NCBI GenBank assembly: GCA_945643635.1
Contig: CALZFC010000035.1
Coordinates: 1-64,000 of the forward strand
Source: Allodiplogaster sudhausi
Lineage: Eukaryota; Nematoda; Chromadorea; Rhabditida; Diplogasteridae
DNA length: 64,000 nt
Direction: 5' to 3'
This document shows positions 50,572-63,000 of this stretch, piece after piece. The notes beneath the pieces were generated by a model. The model worked only from the letters and a program-made list of their open reading frames with translations. It was not told the DNA's origin and did not search any database. The translations under genes and the position numbers were made by a program. Positions within the stretch are counted from its first letter, which is position 1; every line of letters begins with the position of its first letter.

Positions 50572-51004
50572 ATGGGCGTTTCTCTCAGCTGGCTCATCGT
50601 CATCATCGGCATGTCAATGTTACCTCAAGTGAGAACATAATGAAGTAGGGTCAAAATGAGTTGAAAGAATAAAGCGAAGGAAGAGATTGATGGTGACAAA
50701 CAGTTGATAGTCGTCGAATTATCCGGCATAACATTGGCGGAGGAGACGATGCCTTGCCCTCAAGCGAAATAATCGAAGACCGTCGAATGTCATCTCAGAC
50801 ACACGTTTTTTTAGAGCAGTATCCTCAAAGGAAACATGTGTCACATCTACAACGGCAAAGATATTGAGGTAAATATATTGAAAATGTCTTTTTTGCAAGG
50901 TATATATGATGTGTGCCATGGTGCGCAATCTACAAAACGTGCTCGGTACCCTGTTTTGTAGTTTTGGTGACGCCGGGGGTCCCATAACAACAAAATGTGC
51001 TTGA
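50572..51004 (+). CDS. Probable small secreted four-Cys protein, three exons
   Basis: Exon 1 (50572-50628) encodes a signal peptide, MGVSLSWLIVIIGMSMLPQ, and ends at GTGAGA. Exon 2 (50815-50868) follows TTTTTTTAG, contains MCHIYNGKDIE and ends at GAG then GTAAAT. Exon 3 (50900-51004) follows TTTTGCAAG and ends at TGA. All junctions are phase 0, giving 71 residues with four Cys (spacing 13, 14 and 12) after the signal. CHIYNGKDIE resembles CYDWKSGKEIK of the next gene, which supports the frame. The second intron would be only 31 nt, which is unusually short; reading through it is also open but gives fewer Cys. Half of a Ly6-like fold is one possibility; I do not recognise the family. Confidence 0.4.
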
Positions 51005-51872
51005 TCTTTTCCGACCCTCGGGCAAGACTACAACATTGTGTTCTGTGTGTAACGCGGACCACTTGGGAATGAAGCGAAGGCGTTGTCCGTAGGGAGAAGC
51101 TGAAGTGCACGAAGACCTGTCATCTTGAACTACTATTTGAAGGTGTGCCTTTTAAGAAATCAGCTCTTAAACATGTTCACTAAAATGACGGTTTCTGAGG
51201 AGAATTGCTTGTGACTTCCGATTTATCGCGAAATCACTTCACAGAGGAGTTTTTGACTTGATTTTGTTGAGGTTGAATGAAATGAGTAACATCGGAACCG
51301 TCTCGCATGTGTGGAGAATTCATGGCGAAATTAAGAGAAAGAGAAAAAGATGGTTACTCTTGCATCGCATATGCGAGAATCAGAAGCGAATACGACTTTG
51401 TAATAAGTCCGTGATCACCTTTGACAATTACTAACTAAGTCTTTGGTAATAAAAAAAAATTCCTTAAAGCAGGGCAGCTGGTCGCTTAAATTAGAACGAA
51501 TGGAAATGCAAATAGCTACAAAAGGAGCACCAAAAGTTGTATATTGTAAAACTTGACCAAGGATGTCAAAAACCAAGCCGGGCCGAGCGTGGAGTAATAT
51601 GTATATTAATTAGAACGGTATTGGAATGTGCATATTCGGACCATGAAAATTTGATTACCATGTTAATGGCCTAACGAGTATGATGTTCTAAATCTGAAAC
51701 AAGAATGAAGGAATTTGCACTCTTTTGCATACAAAATGAAGCTTACATTCTCCATAACTCTTTTTTCCATTCATTTCGCTCAAATATCTACCCGGTGTTT
51801 GGTTGGCTCCCCCGAGTCTCTCTTCTGCTTCTGTCTGCGTCTCCGTCTCTCGTGCAATTTTGCTGCTCAAAG
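51005..51872. other. Intergenic, no clear gene
   Basis: AT-rich sequence. A short plus-strand frame near 51030-51110 contains CSVCNADHLGMKRRRCP, which could be an alternative last exon of the gene before it. Nothing else is supported. Confidence 0.4.
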
Positions 51873-52220
51873 TCGGCCTCATTTTGCTGGCATGCGTATG
51901 TGTGGCAAGGGAAACGACGACGGTAAGAAATAACTAACTTGAGAACAATTACGAAATAATGTTTAAAAAAATACATAAGCAAAATATTAGTTATTAAACT
52001 TATCATTAAAGTCTAAAAAAAGAGAAATTCAATTTTAATTTTTCTTTCTTCGATATTTGGCATCATTCAGAGAAATTGCTACGACTGGAAGAGCGGCAAA
52101 GAAATCAAGCACACTTGCATCCGTCACCAATACGATGCATCCTGCTATCACCGGTTGGAGGGGACAAGCCTGAGTCTCATTCAGAGCTGTTACGCTGCAG
52201 AGGAACCGATCAGAACTTGA
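51873..52220 (+). CDS. Probable small secreted four-Cys protein (5' end not found)
   Basis: The last exon (52071-52220) follows TTGGCATCATTCAG and encodes 49 residues, starting RNCYDWKSGKEIKHTC, with four Cys spaced 12, 8 and 14, and a TGA stop. The exon before it ends at 51922 (ACGACG then GTAAGA) and in the matching phase 0 reads GLILLACVCVARETTT, the end of a signal peptide. Its acceptor is perhaps at 51873. No ATG lies in this frame, so a short first exon is missing from the model. CYDWKSGKEIK resembles the gene just upstream, so the two are probably tandem paralogs. The coding exon is GC-richer than its flanks. No family is recognised. Confidence 0.5.
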
Positions 52221-52400
52221 TATTTAGGTTAGAATTGATTGTTTATCTATAGTTTTAGTTATTTATATTTTACAAAGAATATTGTTTATGTTTTTGCAGG
52301 ACTGAGCCATGTCTATAATGGGCATGACTATTGAAACTCATTTTGCCCACTCATTCCGTGGTGTTGTTTATTATATGCCTTATTTGTATAACTGTTTTAG

Positions 52401-53060
52401 TGTGGGAGCAGCGAGACGAATTCCAGCAACTTGGCTGTACAATCGGAGGCAATGATGTGCGCCTGAACTTGTCTGCCATCCCGGACGCGCTCGATCGGAT
52501 CATGCACTTCATTCGCAAAGATTACGGTGACCAGGAGTTTGGCAGCCGCACCATTCCCCTCGACCCGGTAATCTATTCTGACTTCTTTTGAATAGCAAAA
52601 TATATTAACGATTATCAAAAGACAAAGTATAGGAATAAATTTGGCGAGTGTGGCGAACAATTGGTCGCTATTTGGATTTCGACATAAGCATCATTAAAAT
52701 GCTGAATTTACCTGGTGCATTACACTATTGTATGTAGCCATGGTGTGGCTTCCCGAATAGGAAGCGAAATAGACGATATTTTTATTGTTTGAAGAATTGA
52801 CCCCTGTTATTCCTCTAGAAAGCAGGTAAATAATGTAATTGATGCTTTGAAAAAGACAAAAAACAAACAAATTGTTTATTTCAACCTATTTAGATTATTG
52901 CGGCCCTTGAAAATCCAATCGCGACAACGGCACCAACGATTTCCACTGTTCCAACGACCACAACATCCACTCTTCCAACGACCAGAACATCCACTCTTCT
53001 AAAGACCACAACATCCATTGTTCCAACGACCACAACATCCACTTTCCCAACGACTACTAG
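52401..53060 (+). CDS. Thr-rich mucin-like protein, two internal exons (partial)
   Basis: The first exon (52401-52567) follows AACTGTTTTAG and reads WEQRDEFQQLGC, then LSAIPDALDRIMHFI and GSRTIPLDP, ending in phase 0 at GTAATC. The second (52894-53060) follows CCTATTTAG and reads IIAALENPIATTAP, then five 8-residue repeats of the type STVPTTTT, ending AG then GTTTGC. The intron is 326 nt. The product would be a globular N-terminal part joined to a heavily O-glycosylatable Thr stalk, probably extracellular. A candidate upstream exon with MSIMGM (from 52312) can be joined through a 40-nt intron, but the start is unproven. The same elements are duplicated about 880 bp downstream, and the array from 54045 looks derived from this locus. 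Confidence 0.5.
52942..53058 (+). repeat. 24-bp coding minisatellite (about five units)
   Basis: Units start at 52942, 52966, 52990, 53014 and 53038 with TCCACTGTTCCAACGACC or close variants; the last is incomplete. 24 bp keeps the frame, so each unit adds eight residues, mostly Thr, Pro and Ser. Confidence 0.85.
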
Positions 53061-53409
53061 GTTTGCTTCTAAATATTTACAATTGTTCGTTAAAAATATC
53101 TGAATTTTGGAGAATTTTATGATAAGATATTAAGGATTTTCTAATATAATACTACTAAACAGCTACCATTTCTCGTGAATGGAAGGAAGCAAGTCTGTAG
53201 GAAGTATTTATATTATTTATACAGTACCAATTCAAATAATCACAGAATGGCATAAGTGTTTTTTAAGAGTACACAACATAAATCAAACATGAAATCTGAC
53301 TTTGCAGTTCAACGGCTCTGTTTACTCACAGGATTCGACACTACAACCTTGGCTTCTGTTACCTCTGAGAAGTCTGTTAGAAAGCATACGAAAATACTAG
53401 CTAAAGTTT

Positions 53410-53845
53410 GGTGACCAGCAGTTTGGCAGCAAAGTTATTCCTCTGGATACGGTAATCTATTCTGACTTCTCTTTGAATAGCGAAATATATTAACGACTAT
53501 CAAAAGACTATGTAGATGAATAAATTTGGCGAGTGTGGCGAACAACTGTCGCCATTTGGATTTCGACATGAACGTTTAATACTGAATTTTCCTGGTGCAT
53601 TACACTTATGTACGTCGCAAGGGTGTGGACAGACGATATTTTTATTGTGTGTAGACTTAATCCATGGTAATCCTCTGGAAAGCAGGAAAACAAAGGTACA
53701 TCATGAAATAATGTAATTGATACTTTGAAAAGGACAAAAAAGAAACTTATTGTTTATTTCAACCTATTAGATTATTGCGGCCTTTGAAAATCCAATTCCG
53801 ACAACGACAGCAACGACATCCACTCTTCCAACGACCACCATGTTT
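53410..53845 (+). pseudogene. Diverged duplicate of the Thr-rich exons
   Basis: GGTGACCAGCAGTTTGGCAG at 53410 matches 52526, GAATAGCGAAATATATTAAC at 53473 matches 52590, and ATTATTGCGG at 53771 matches 52894, so an ~880-bp segment was duplicated. The copy keeps only about one 24-bp Thr unit, and the donor after it is changed from AG-GTTTGC to AT-GTTTGC. The upstream part joins sequence related to the last exon of the 560-bp units (53340-53400). I see no intact frame across it. Confidence 0.55.
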
Positions 53846-54044
53846 GCTTTAAATTATTTACAATCATTCGTATTTAAAATATCCTAAAATTTGGAATAAA
53901 ATTATAAGAAGAGATCAAGAATGCAGAATATTTCCCATGATTAGTTTCTAATATAATACAACCGGTATCCTAAACTGCAACCATTACTCGTGAATGGAAA
54001 GAAGCTAGTTTGTCGGAATTATTAAACTCAGTTATACGATTATG

Positions 54045-57000
54045 GAAGGGCATGGGTGAGTGTTCTTCGGCTTCTGTTTCCTCTGAGAAGTCTGATAGAA
54101 AGCATAAGAAAATACTATCTTAAATTTCTGGCGATCATCCTCGTTTAAGTGTTGTAGCGATGAAACTTCCGATTTTAACTCGGAAATAACTGATATTTTT
54201 TGGCAAGAAGTATTTTTCTATAATCTTTTCCTTCCTCCACATAATCAATGATTTTGCATCTGTTCCACAGCCGTACTGTCAGAAAATGGGTTTTATTACT
54301 TTAGAGAAGATTAACACTCTGAAGTGTGTTGAGCAAATTCTCGCTTTAGGATGGCATCGCCTTCCACAACAACCGAATGGTCTACATCTGGTGTGTTTAA
54401 TACCTTTAGCGAATTTCGTAGAAAAGGAAGAAGTAGAAATAGCTAATGGCTTAAAGGATGTTTTCAAATTTTCAGGTCTCAGTCAATCAACGTCGACCTC
54501 CGAGGAAGGGCATCTGTGAGTGTTGTTTGGAAGGGTACGCAACATAAATAAAAAAAAAGAAATCTGACTTTGTAGTTCACTGCCACTGATGACTTCTGAT
54601 GTCACAGAATTCGAACCACGACTACGGCTTCTGTTTCCTCTGAGAAGTCTGATAGAAAGCATAAGAAAATACTATCTTAAATTTTTGGCCATCATCCTCG
54701 TTTAAGTGTTGTTGCGATGAAACTTCTGATTTTAACTCGGAAATAACTGATATTTTTTGGCAAGAAGTATTTTTCTATAATCTTTTCCTTCCTCCACATA
54801 ATCAATGATTTTGCATCTGTTCCACAGCCGTACTGTCAGAAAATGGGTTTTATTACTTTAGAGAAGATTAACACTCTGAAGTGTGTTGAGCAAATTCTCG
54901 CTTTAGGATGGCATCGCCTTCCACAACCACCGAATGGTCTACATCTGGTGTGTTTAATACCTTTAGCGAATTTCGTAGAAAAGGAAGAAGTAGAAATAGC
55001 TAATGGCTTAAAGGATGTTTTCAAATTTTCAGGTCTCAGTCAATCTACGTCGACCTCCGAGGAAGGGCATGGGTGAGTGTTGTTGGGAAGGGTACGCAAC
55101 ATAAATAAAAAAAAGAAATCTGACTTTGTAGTTCACTGCCACTGATGACTTCTGATGTCACAGAATTCGAAACCACGACTACGGCTTCTGTTTCCTCTGA
55201 GAAGTCTGATAGAAAGCATAAGAAAATACTATCTTAAATTGTTGGCCATCATCCTCGTTTAAGTGTTGTAGCGATGAAACTTCTGATTTTAACTCGGAAA
55301 TAACTGATATTTTTTGGCAAGAAGTATTTTTCTATAATCTTTTCCTTTCTCCACATAATCAATCATTTTGCACTTGTTCCACAGCCGTACTGTTTGTTAT
55401 CCAGGTTTACAGAAAATGGGTTTTATTACTTTAGAGAAGATTAACACTCTGAAGTGTGTTGAGCAAATTCTCGCTTTAGGATTGCATCGCCTTCCACAAC
55501 CACCGAATGGTCTACATCTGGTGTGTTTAATACCTTTAGCGAATTTCGTTTGAAAAGGAAGAAGTAAAAATGGCTAATGGCTTAAAGGATGTTTTCAAAT
55601 TTTCAGGTCTCAGTCAATCTACGTCGACCTCCGAGGAAGGGCATGGGTGAGTGTTGTTCGGAAGGGTACGCAACATAAATAAAAAAAAAGAAATCTGACT
55701 TTGTAGTTCACTTCCACTGATGACTTCTGATGTCACAGAATTCGAACCACGACTACGGCTTCTGTTTCCTCTGAGAAGTCTGATAGAAAGCATAAGAAAA
55801 TACTATCTTAAATTGTTGGCCATCATCGTTTAAGTGTTGTAGCGATGAAACTTCTGCTTTTAACTCCTAAATAACTGATATTTTTTGGCAAGAAGTATTT
55901 TTCTATAATCTTTTCCTTTCTCCACATAATCAATCATTTTGCACTTGTTCCACAGCCGTACTGTTTGTTATCCAGGTTTACAGAAAATGGGTTTTATTAC
56001 TTTAGAGAAGATTAACACTCTGAAGTGTGTTGAGCAAATTCTCGCTTTAGGATTGCATCGCCTTCCACAACCACCGAATGGTCTACATCTGGTGTGTTTA
56101 ATACCTTTAGCGAATTTCGTTTGAAAAGGAAGAAGTAAAAATGGCTAATGGCTTAAAGGATGTTTTCAAATTTTCAGGTCTCAGTCAATCTACGTCGACC
56201 TCCGAGGAAGGGCATGGGTGAGTGTTGTTTGGAAAGGTACGCAACATAAATAAAAAAAAGAAATCTGACTTTGTAGTTCACTGCCACTGATGACTTCTGA
56301 TGTCACAGAATTCGAAACCACGACTACGGCTTCTGTTTCCTCTGAGAAGTCTGATAGAAAGCATAAGAAAATACTATCTTAAATTTTTGGCCATCATCCT
56401 CGTTTAAGTGTTGTAGCGATGAAACTTCCGATTTTAACTCGGAAATAACTGATATTTTTTGGCAAGAAGTATTTTTCTATAATCTTTTCCTTCCTCCACA
56501 TAATCAATGATTTTGCATCTGTTCCACAGCCGTACTGTCAGCAAATGGGTTTTATTACTTTAGAGAAGATTAACACTCTGAAGTGTGTTGAGCAAATTCT
56601 CGCTTTAGGATGGCATCGCCTTCCACAACCACCGAATGGTCTACATCTGGTGTGTTTAATACCTTTAGCGAATTTCGTAGAAAAGGAAGAAGTAGAAATA
56701 GCTAATGGCTTAAAGGATGTTTTCAAATTTTCAGGTCTCAGTCAATCTACGTCGACCTCCGAGGAAGGGCATGGGTGAGTGTTGTTTGGAAGGGTACGCA
56801 ACATAAATAAAAAAAAGAAATCTGACTTTGTAGTTCACTGCCACTGATGACTTCTGATGTCACAGAATTCGAAACCACGACTACGGCTTCTGTTTCCTCT
56901 GAGAAGTCTGATAGAAAGCATAAGAAAATACTATCTTAAATTGTTGGCCATCATCCTCGTTTAAGTGTTGTAGCGATGAAACTTCTGCTTTTAACTCCTA

Positions 57001-60000
57001 AATAACTGATATTTTTTGGCAAGAAGAATTTTTCTATAATCTTTTCCTTCCTCCACATAATCAATGATTTTGCACCTGTTCCACAGCCGTACTGTTTGTT
57101 ATCCAGGTTTACAGAAAATATGTTTTATTACTTTAGAGAAGATTAACACTCTGAAGTGTGTTGAGCAAATTCTCGCTTTAGGATTGCATCGCCTTCCACA
57201 ACCACCGAATGGTCTACATCTGGTGTGTTTAATACCTTTAGCGAATTTCGTAGAAAAGGAAGAAGTAGAAATAGCTAATGGCTTAAAGGATGTTTTCAAA
57301 TTTTCAGGTCTCAGTCAATCTACGTTGACCTCCGAGGAAGGGCATATGTGAGTGTTGTTTGGAAGGGTACGCAACATAAATATAAAAAAAAAATCTGACT
57401 TTGTAGTTCACTGCCACTGATGACTTCTGATGTCACAGAATTCGAAACCACGACTACGGCTTCTGTTTCCTCTGAGAAGTCTGATAGAAAGCATAAGAAA
57501 ATACTATCTTAAATTTTTGGCCATCATCCTCGTTTAAGTGTTGTAGCGATGAAACTTCTGATTTTAACTCGGAAATAACTGATATTTTTTGGCAACAAGT
57601 ATTTTTCTATAATCTTTTCCTTCCTCCACATAATCAATGATTTTGCATCTGTTCCACAGCCGTACTGTCAGAAAATGGGTTTTATTACTTTAGAGAAGAT
57701 TAACACTCTGAAGTGTGTTGAGCAAATTCTCGCTTTAGGATTGCATCGCCTTCCACAACCACCGAATGGTCTACATCTGGTGTGTTTAATACCTTTAGCG
57801 AATTTCGTTTGAAAAGGAAGAAGTAAAAATGGCTAATGGCTTAAAGGATGTTTTCAAATTTTCAGGTCTCAGTCAATCAACGTCGACCTCCGAGGAAGGG
57901 CATCTGTGAGTGTTGTTTGGAAGGGTACGCAACATAAATAAAAAAAAAGAAATCTGACTTTGTAGTTCACTGCCACTGATGACTTCTGATGTCACAGAAT
58001 TCTAAACCACGACTACGGCTTCTGTTTCCTCTGAGAAGTCTGATAGAAAGCATAAGAAAATACTATCTTAAATTTTGGCCATCATCCTCGTTTAAGTGTT
58101 GTAGCGATGAAACTTCCGATTTTAACTCGGAAATAACTGATATTTTTGGCAAGAAGTATTTTTCTATAATCTTTTCCTTCCTCCACATAATCAATGATTT
58201 TGCATCTGTTCCACAGCCGTACTGTCAGAAAATGGGTTTTAATACTTTAGAGAAGATTAACACTCTGAAGTGTGTTGAGCAAATTCTCGCTTTAGGATGG
58301 CATCACCTTCCACAACCACCGAATGGTCTACATCTGGTGTGTTTAATACCTTTAGCGAATTTCGTAGAAAAGGAAGAAGTAGAAATAGCTAATGGCTTAA
58401 AGGATGTTTTCAAATTTTCAGGTCTCAGTCAATCTACGTCGACCTCCGAGGAAGGGCATGGGTGAGTGTTGTTTGGAAGGGTAGGCAACATAAATAAAAA
58501 AAAGAAATCTGACTTTGTAGTTCACTGACACTGATGACTTCTGATGTCACAGAATTCGAAACCACGACTACGGCTTCTGTTTTCTCTGAGAAGTCTGATA
58601 GAAAGCATAAGAAAATACTATCTTAAGTTTCTGGCGATCATCCTCGTTTAAGTGTTGTAGCGATAAAACTTCTGCTTTTAACTCCTAAATAACTGATATT
58701 TTTTGGCAAGAAGTATTTTTCTATAATCTTTTCCTTCCTCTACATAATCAATGATTTTGCACCTGTTCCACAGCCGTACTGTTTGTTATCCAGGTTTACA
58801 GAAAATGGGTTTTATTACTTTAGAGAAGATTAACACTCTGAAGTGTGTTGAGCAAATTCTCGCTTTAGGATTGCATCGCCTTCCACAACCACCGAATGGT
58901 CTACATCTGGTGTGTTTAATACCTTTAGCGAATTTCGTTTGAAAAGGAAGAAGTAAAAATGGCTAATGGCTTAAAGGATGTTTTCAAATTTTCAGGTCTC
59001 AGTCAATCTACGTCGACCTCCGAGGAAGGGCATCTGTGAGTGTTGTTTGGAAGGGTACGCAACATAAAAAAAAAAGAAATCTGACTTTGTAGTTCACTGC
59101 CACTGATGACTTCTGATGTCACAGAATTCGAACCACGACTACGGCTTCTGTTTCCTCTGAGAAGTCTGATAGAAAGCATAAGAAAATACTATCTTAAATT
59201 TTTGGCCATCATCCTCGTTTAAGTGTTGTTGCGATGAAAGTTCTGATTTTAACTCGGAAATAACTGATATTTTTTGGCAAGAAGTATTTTTCTATAATCT
59301 TTTCCTTCCTCCACATAATCAATCATTTTGCACTTGTTCCACAGCCGTACTATTTGTTATCCAGGTTTACAGAAAATGGGTTTTATTACTTTAGAGAAGA
59401 TTAACACTCTGAAGTGTGTTGAGCAAATTCTCGCTTTAGGATTGCATCGCCTTCCACAACCACCGAATGGTCTACATCTGGTGTGTTTAATACCTTTAGC
59501 GAATTTCGTTTGAAAAGGAAGAAGTAAAAATGGCTAATGGCTTAAAGGATGTTTTCAAATTTTCAGGTCTCAGTCAATCTACGTCGACCTCCGAGGAAGG
59601 GCATGGGTGAGTGTTGTTTGGAAGGGTAGGCAACATAAATAAAAAAAAGAAATCTGACTTTGTAGTTCACTGACACTGATGACTTCTGATGTCACAGAAT
59701 TCGAAACCACGACTACGGCTTCTGTTTTCTCTGAGAAGTCTGATAGAAAGCATAAGAAAATACTATCTTAAGTTTCTGGCGATCATCCTCGTTTAAGTGT
59801 TGTAGCGATAAAACTTCTGCTTTTAACTCCTAAATAACTGATATTTTTTGGCAAGAAGTATTTTTCTATAATCTTTTCCTTCCTCCACATAATCAATCAT
59901 TTTGCACTTGTTCCACAGCCGTACTATTTGTTATCCAGGTTTACAGAAAATGGGTTTTATTACTTTAGAGAAGATTAACACTCTGAAGTGTGTTGAGCAA

Positions 60001-63000
60001 ATTCTCGCTTTAGGATTGCATCGCCTTCCACAACCACCGAATGGTCTACATCTGGTGTGTTTAATACCTTTAGCGAATTTCGTTTGAAAAGGAAGAAATA
60101 AAAATGGCTAATGGCTTAAAGGATGTTTTCAAATTTTCAGGTCTCAGTCAATCTACGTCGACCTCCGAGGAAGGGCATGGGTGAGTGTTGTTTGGAACGG
60201 TACGCAACATAAATAAAAAAAAGAAATTGACTTTGTAGTTCACTGCCACTGATGACTTCTGATGTCACAGAATTCGAAACCACGACTACGGCTTCTGTTT
60301 CCTCTGAGAAGTCTGATAGAAAGCATAAGAAAATACTATCTTAAATTTTGGCCATCATCCTCGTTTAAGTGTTGTAGCGATGAAACTTCCGATTTTAACT
60401 CGGAAATAACTGATATTTTTTGGCAAGAAGTATTTTTCTATAATCTTTTCCTTCCTCCACATAATCAATGATTTTGCATCTGTTCCACAGCCGTACTGTC
60501 AGAAAATGGGTTTTATTACTTTAGAGAAGATTAACACTCTGAAGTGTGTTGAGCAAATTCTCGCTTTAGGATGGCATCGCCTTCCACAACCACCGAATGG
60601 TCTACATCTGGTGTGTTTAATACCTTTAGCGAATTTCGTAGAAAAGGAAGAAGTAGAAATAGCTAATGGCTTAAAGGATGTTTTCAAATTTTCAGGTCTC
60701 AGTCAATCTACGTCGACCTCCGAGGAAGGGCATGGGTGAGTGTTGTTTGGAAGGGTACGCAACATAAATATAAAAAAAAATCTGACTTTGTAGTTCACTG
60801 CCACTGATGACTTCTGATGTCACAGAATTCGAAACCACGACTACGGCTTCTGTTTTCTCTGAGAAGTCTGATAGAAAGCATAAGAAAATACTATCTTAAG
60901 TTTCTGGCGATCATCCTCGTTTAAGTGTTGTAGCGATAAAACTTCTGCTTTTAACTCCTAAATAACTGATATTTTTTGGCAAGAAGTATTTTTCTATAAT
61001 CTTTTCCTTCCTCCACATAATCAATGATTTTGCACCTGTTCCACAGCCGTACTGTTTGTTATCCAGGTTTACAGAAAATGGGTTTTATTACTTTAGAGAA
61101 GATTAACACTCTGAAGTGTGTTGAGCAAATTCTCGCTTTAGGATTGCATCGCCTTCCACAACCACCGAATGGTCTACATCTGGTGTGTTTAATACCTTTA
61201 GCGAATTTCGTTTGAAAAGGAAGAAGTAAAAATGGCTAATGGCTTAAAGGATGTTTTCAAATTTTCAGGTCTCAGTCAATCTACGTCGACCTCCGAGGAA
61301 GGGCATCTGTGAGTGTTGTTTGGAAGGGTACGCAACATAAATAAAAAAAAAGAAATCTGACTTTATAGTTCACTGCCACTGATGACTTCTGATGTCACAG
61401 AATTCGAACCACGACTACGGCTTCTGTTTCCTCTGAGAAGTCTGATAGAAAGCATAAGAAAATACTATCTTAAATTTTTGGCCATCATCCTCGTTTAAGT
61501 GTTGTTGCGATGAAACTTCTGATTTTAACTCGGAAATAACTGATATTTTTTGGCAAGAAGTATTTTTCTATAATCTTTTCCTTCCTCCACATAATCAATC
61601 ATTTTGCACTTGTTCCACAGCCGTACTGTCAGAAAATGGGTTTTATTACTTTAGAGAAGATTAACACTCTGAAGTGTGTTGAGCAAATTCTCGCTTTAGG
61701 ATGGCATCGCCTTCCACAACCACCGAATGGTCTACATCTGGTGTGTTTAATACCTTTAGCGAATTTCGTAGAAAAGGAAGAAGTAGAAATAGCTAATGGC
61801 TTAAAGGATGTTTTCAAATTTTCAGGTCTCAGTCAATCTACGTCGACCTCCGAGGAAGGGCATGGGTGAGTGTTGTTTGGAAGGGTACGCAACATAAATA
61901 AAAAAAAAGAAATCTGACTTTGTAGTTCACTGCCACTGATGACTTCTGATGTCACAGAATTCGAAACCACGACTACGGCTTCTGTTTCCTCTGAGAAGTC
62001 TGATAGAAAGCATAAGAAAATACTATCTTAAATTTTTGGCCATCATCCTCGTTTAAGTGTTGTAGCGATGAAACTTCTGATTTTAACTCGGAAATAACTG
62101 ATATTTTTTGGCAACAAGTATTTTTCTATAATCTTTTCCTACCTCCACATAATCAATAGTTTTGCATCTGTTCCACAGCCGTACTGTCAGAAAATGGGTT
62201 TTATTACTTTAGAGAAGATTAACACTCTGAAGTGTGTTGAGCAAATTCTCGCTTTAGGATTGCATCGCCTTCCACAACCACCGAATGGTCTACATCTGGT
62301 GTGTTTAATACCTTTAGCGAATTTCGTTTGAAAAGGAAGAAATAAAAATGGCTAATGGCTTAAAGGATGTTTTCAAATTTTCAGGTCTCAGTCAATCTAC
62401 GTCGACCTCCGAGGAAGGGCATGGGTGAGTGTTGTTTGGAACGGTACGCAACATAAATATAAAAAAAAGAAATTGACTTTGTAGTTCACTGCCACTGATG
62501 ACTTCTGATGTCACAGAATTCGAAACCACGACTACGGCTTCTGTTTCCTCTGAGAAGTCTGATAGAAAGCATAAGAAAATACTATCTTAAATTTTTGGCC
62601 ATCATCCTCGTTTAAGTGTTGTAGCGATGAAACTTCCGATTTTAACTCGGAAATAACTGATATTTTTTGGCAAGAAGTATTTTTCTATAATCTTTTTCTT
62701 CCTCCACATAATCAATGATTTTGCATCTGTTCCACAGCCGTACTGTCAGAAAATGGGTTTTATTACTTTAGAGAAGATTAACACTCTGAAGTGTGTTGAG
62801 CAAATTCTCGCTTTAGGATGGCATCGCCTTCCACAACCACCGAATGGTCTACATCTGGTGTGTTTAATACCTTTAGCGAATTTCGTAGAAAAGGAAGAAG
62901 TAGAAATAGCTAATGGCTTAAAGGATGTTTTCAAATTTTCAGGTCTCAGTCAATCTACGTCGACCTCCGAGGAAGGGCATGGGTGAGTGTTGTTTGGAAG

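Noticed and set aside
50719..50985. An 88-codon minus-strand frame
   Set aside because: It is antisense to the exons of the four-Cys gene, has no splice or domain support, and its composition is not convincing.
52331..52591. A frame with a signal-peptide-like start (KLILPTHSVVLFIICLI)
   Set aside because: It begins with TTG, not ATG, and an in-frame stop lies just before with no splice acceptor between. Only the part after the TTTTAG at 52400 is used as an exon.
54286..62986. The repeated 77-codon frame MGFITLEKINTLKC... and its minus-strand shadow MKTSFKPLAIS...
   Set aside because: The plus frame runs straight through two good candidate introns, is cut by a stop in about half of the units (CGTTTGA), and ends at the TGA inside a splice donor. 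The minus frame is its antisense. The spliced Ser/Thr-rich reading is more consistent with the neighbouring gene.
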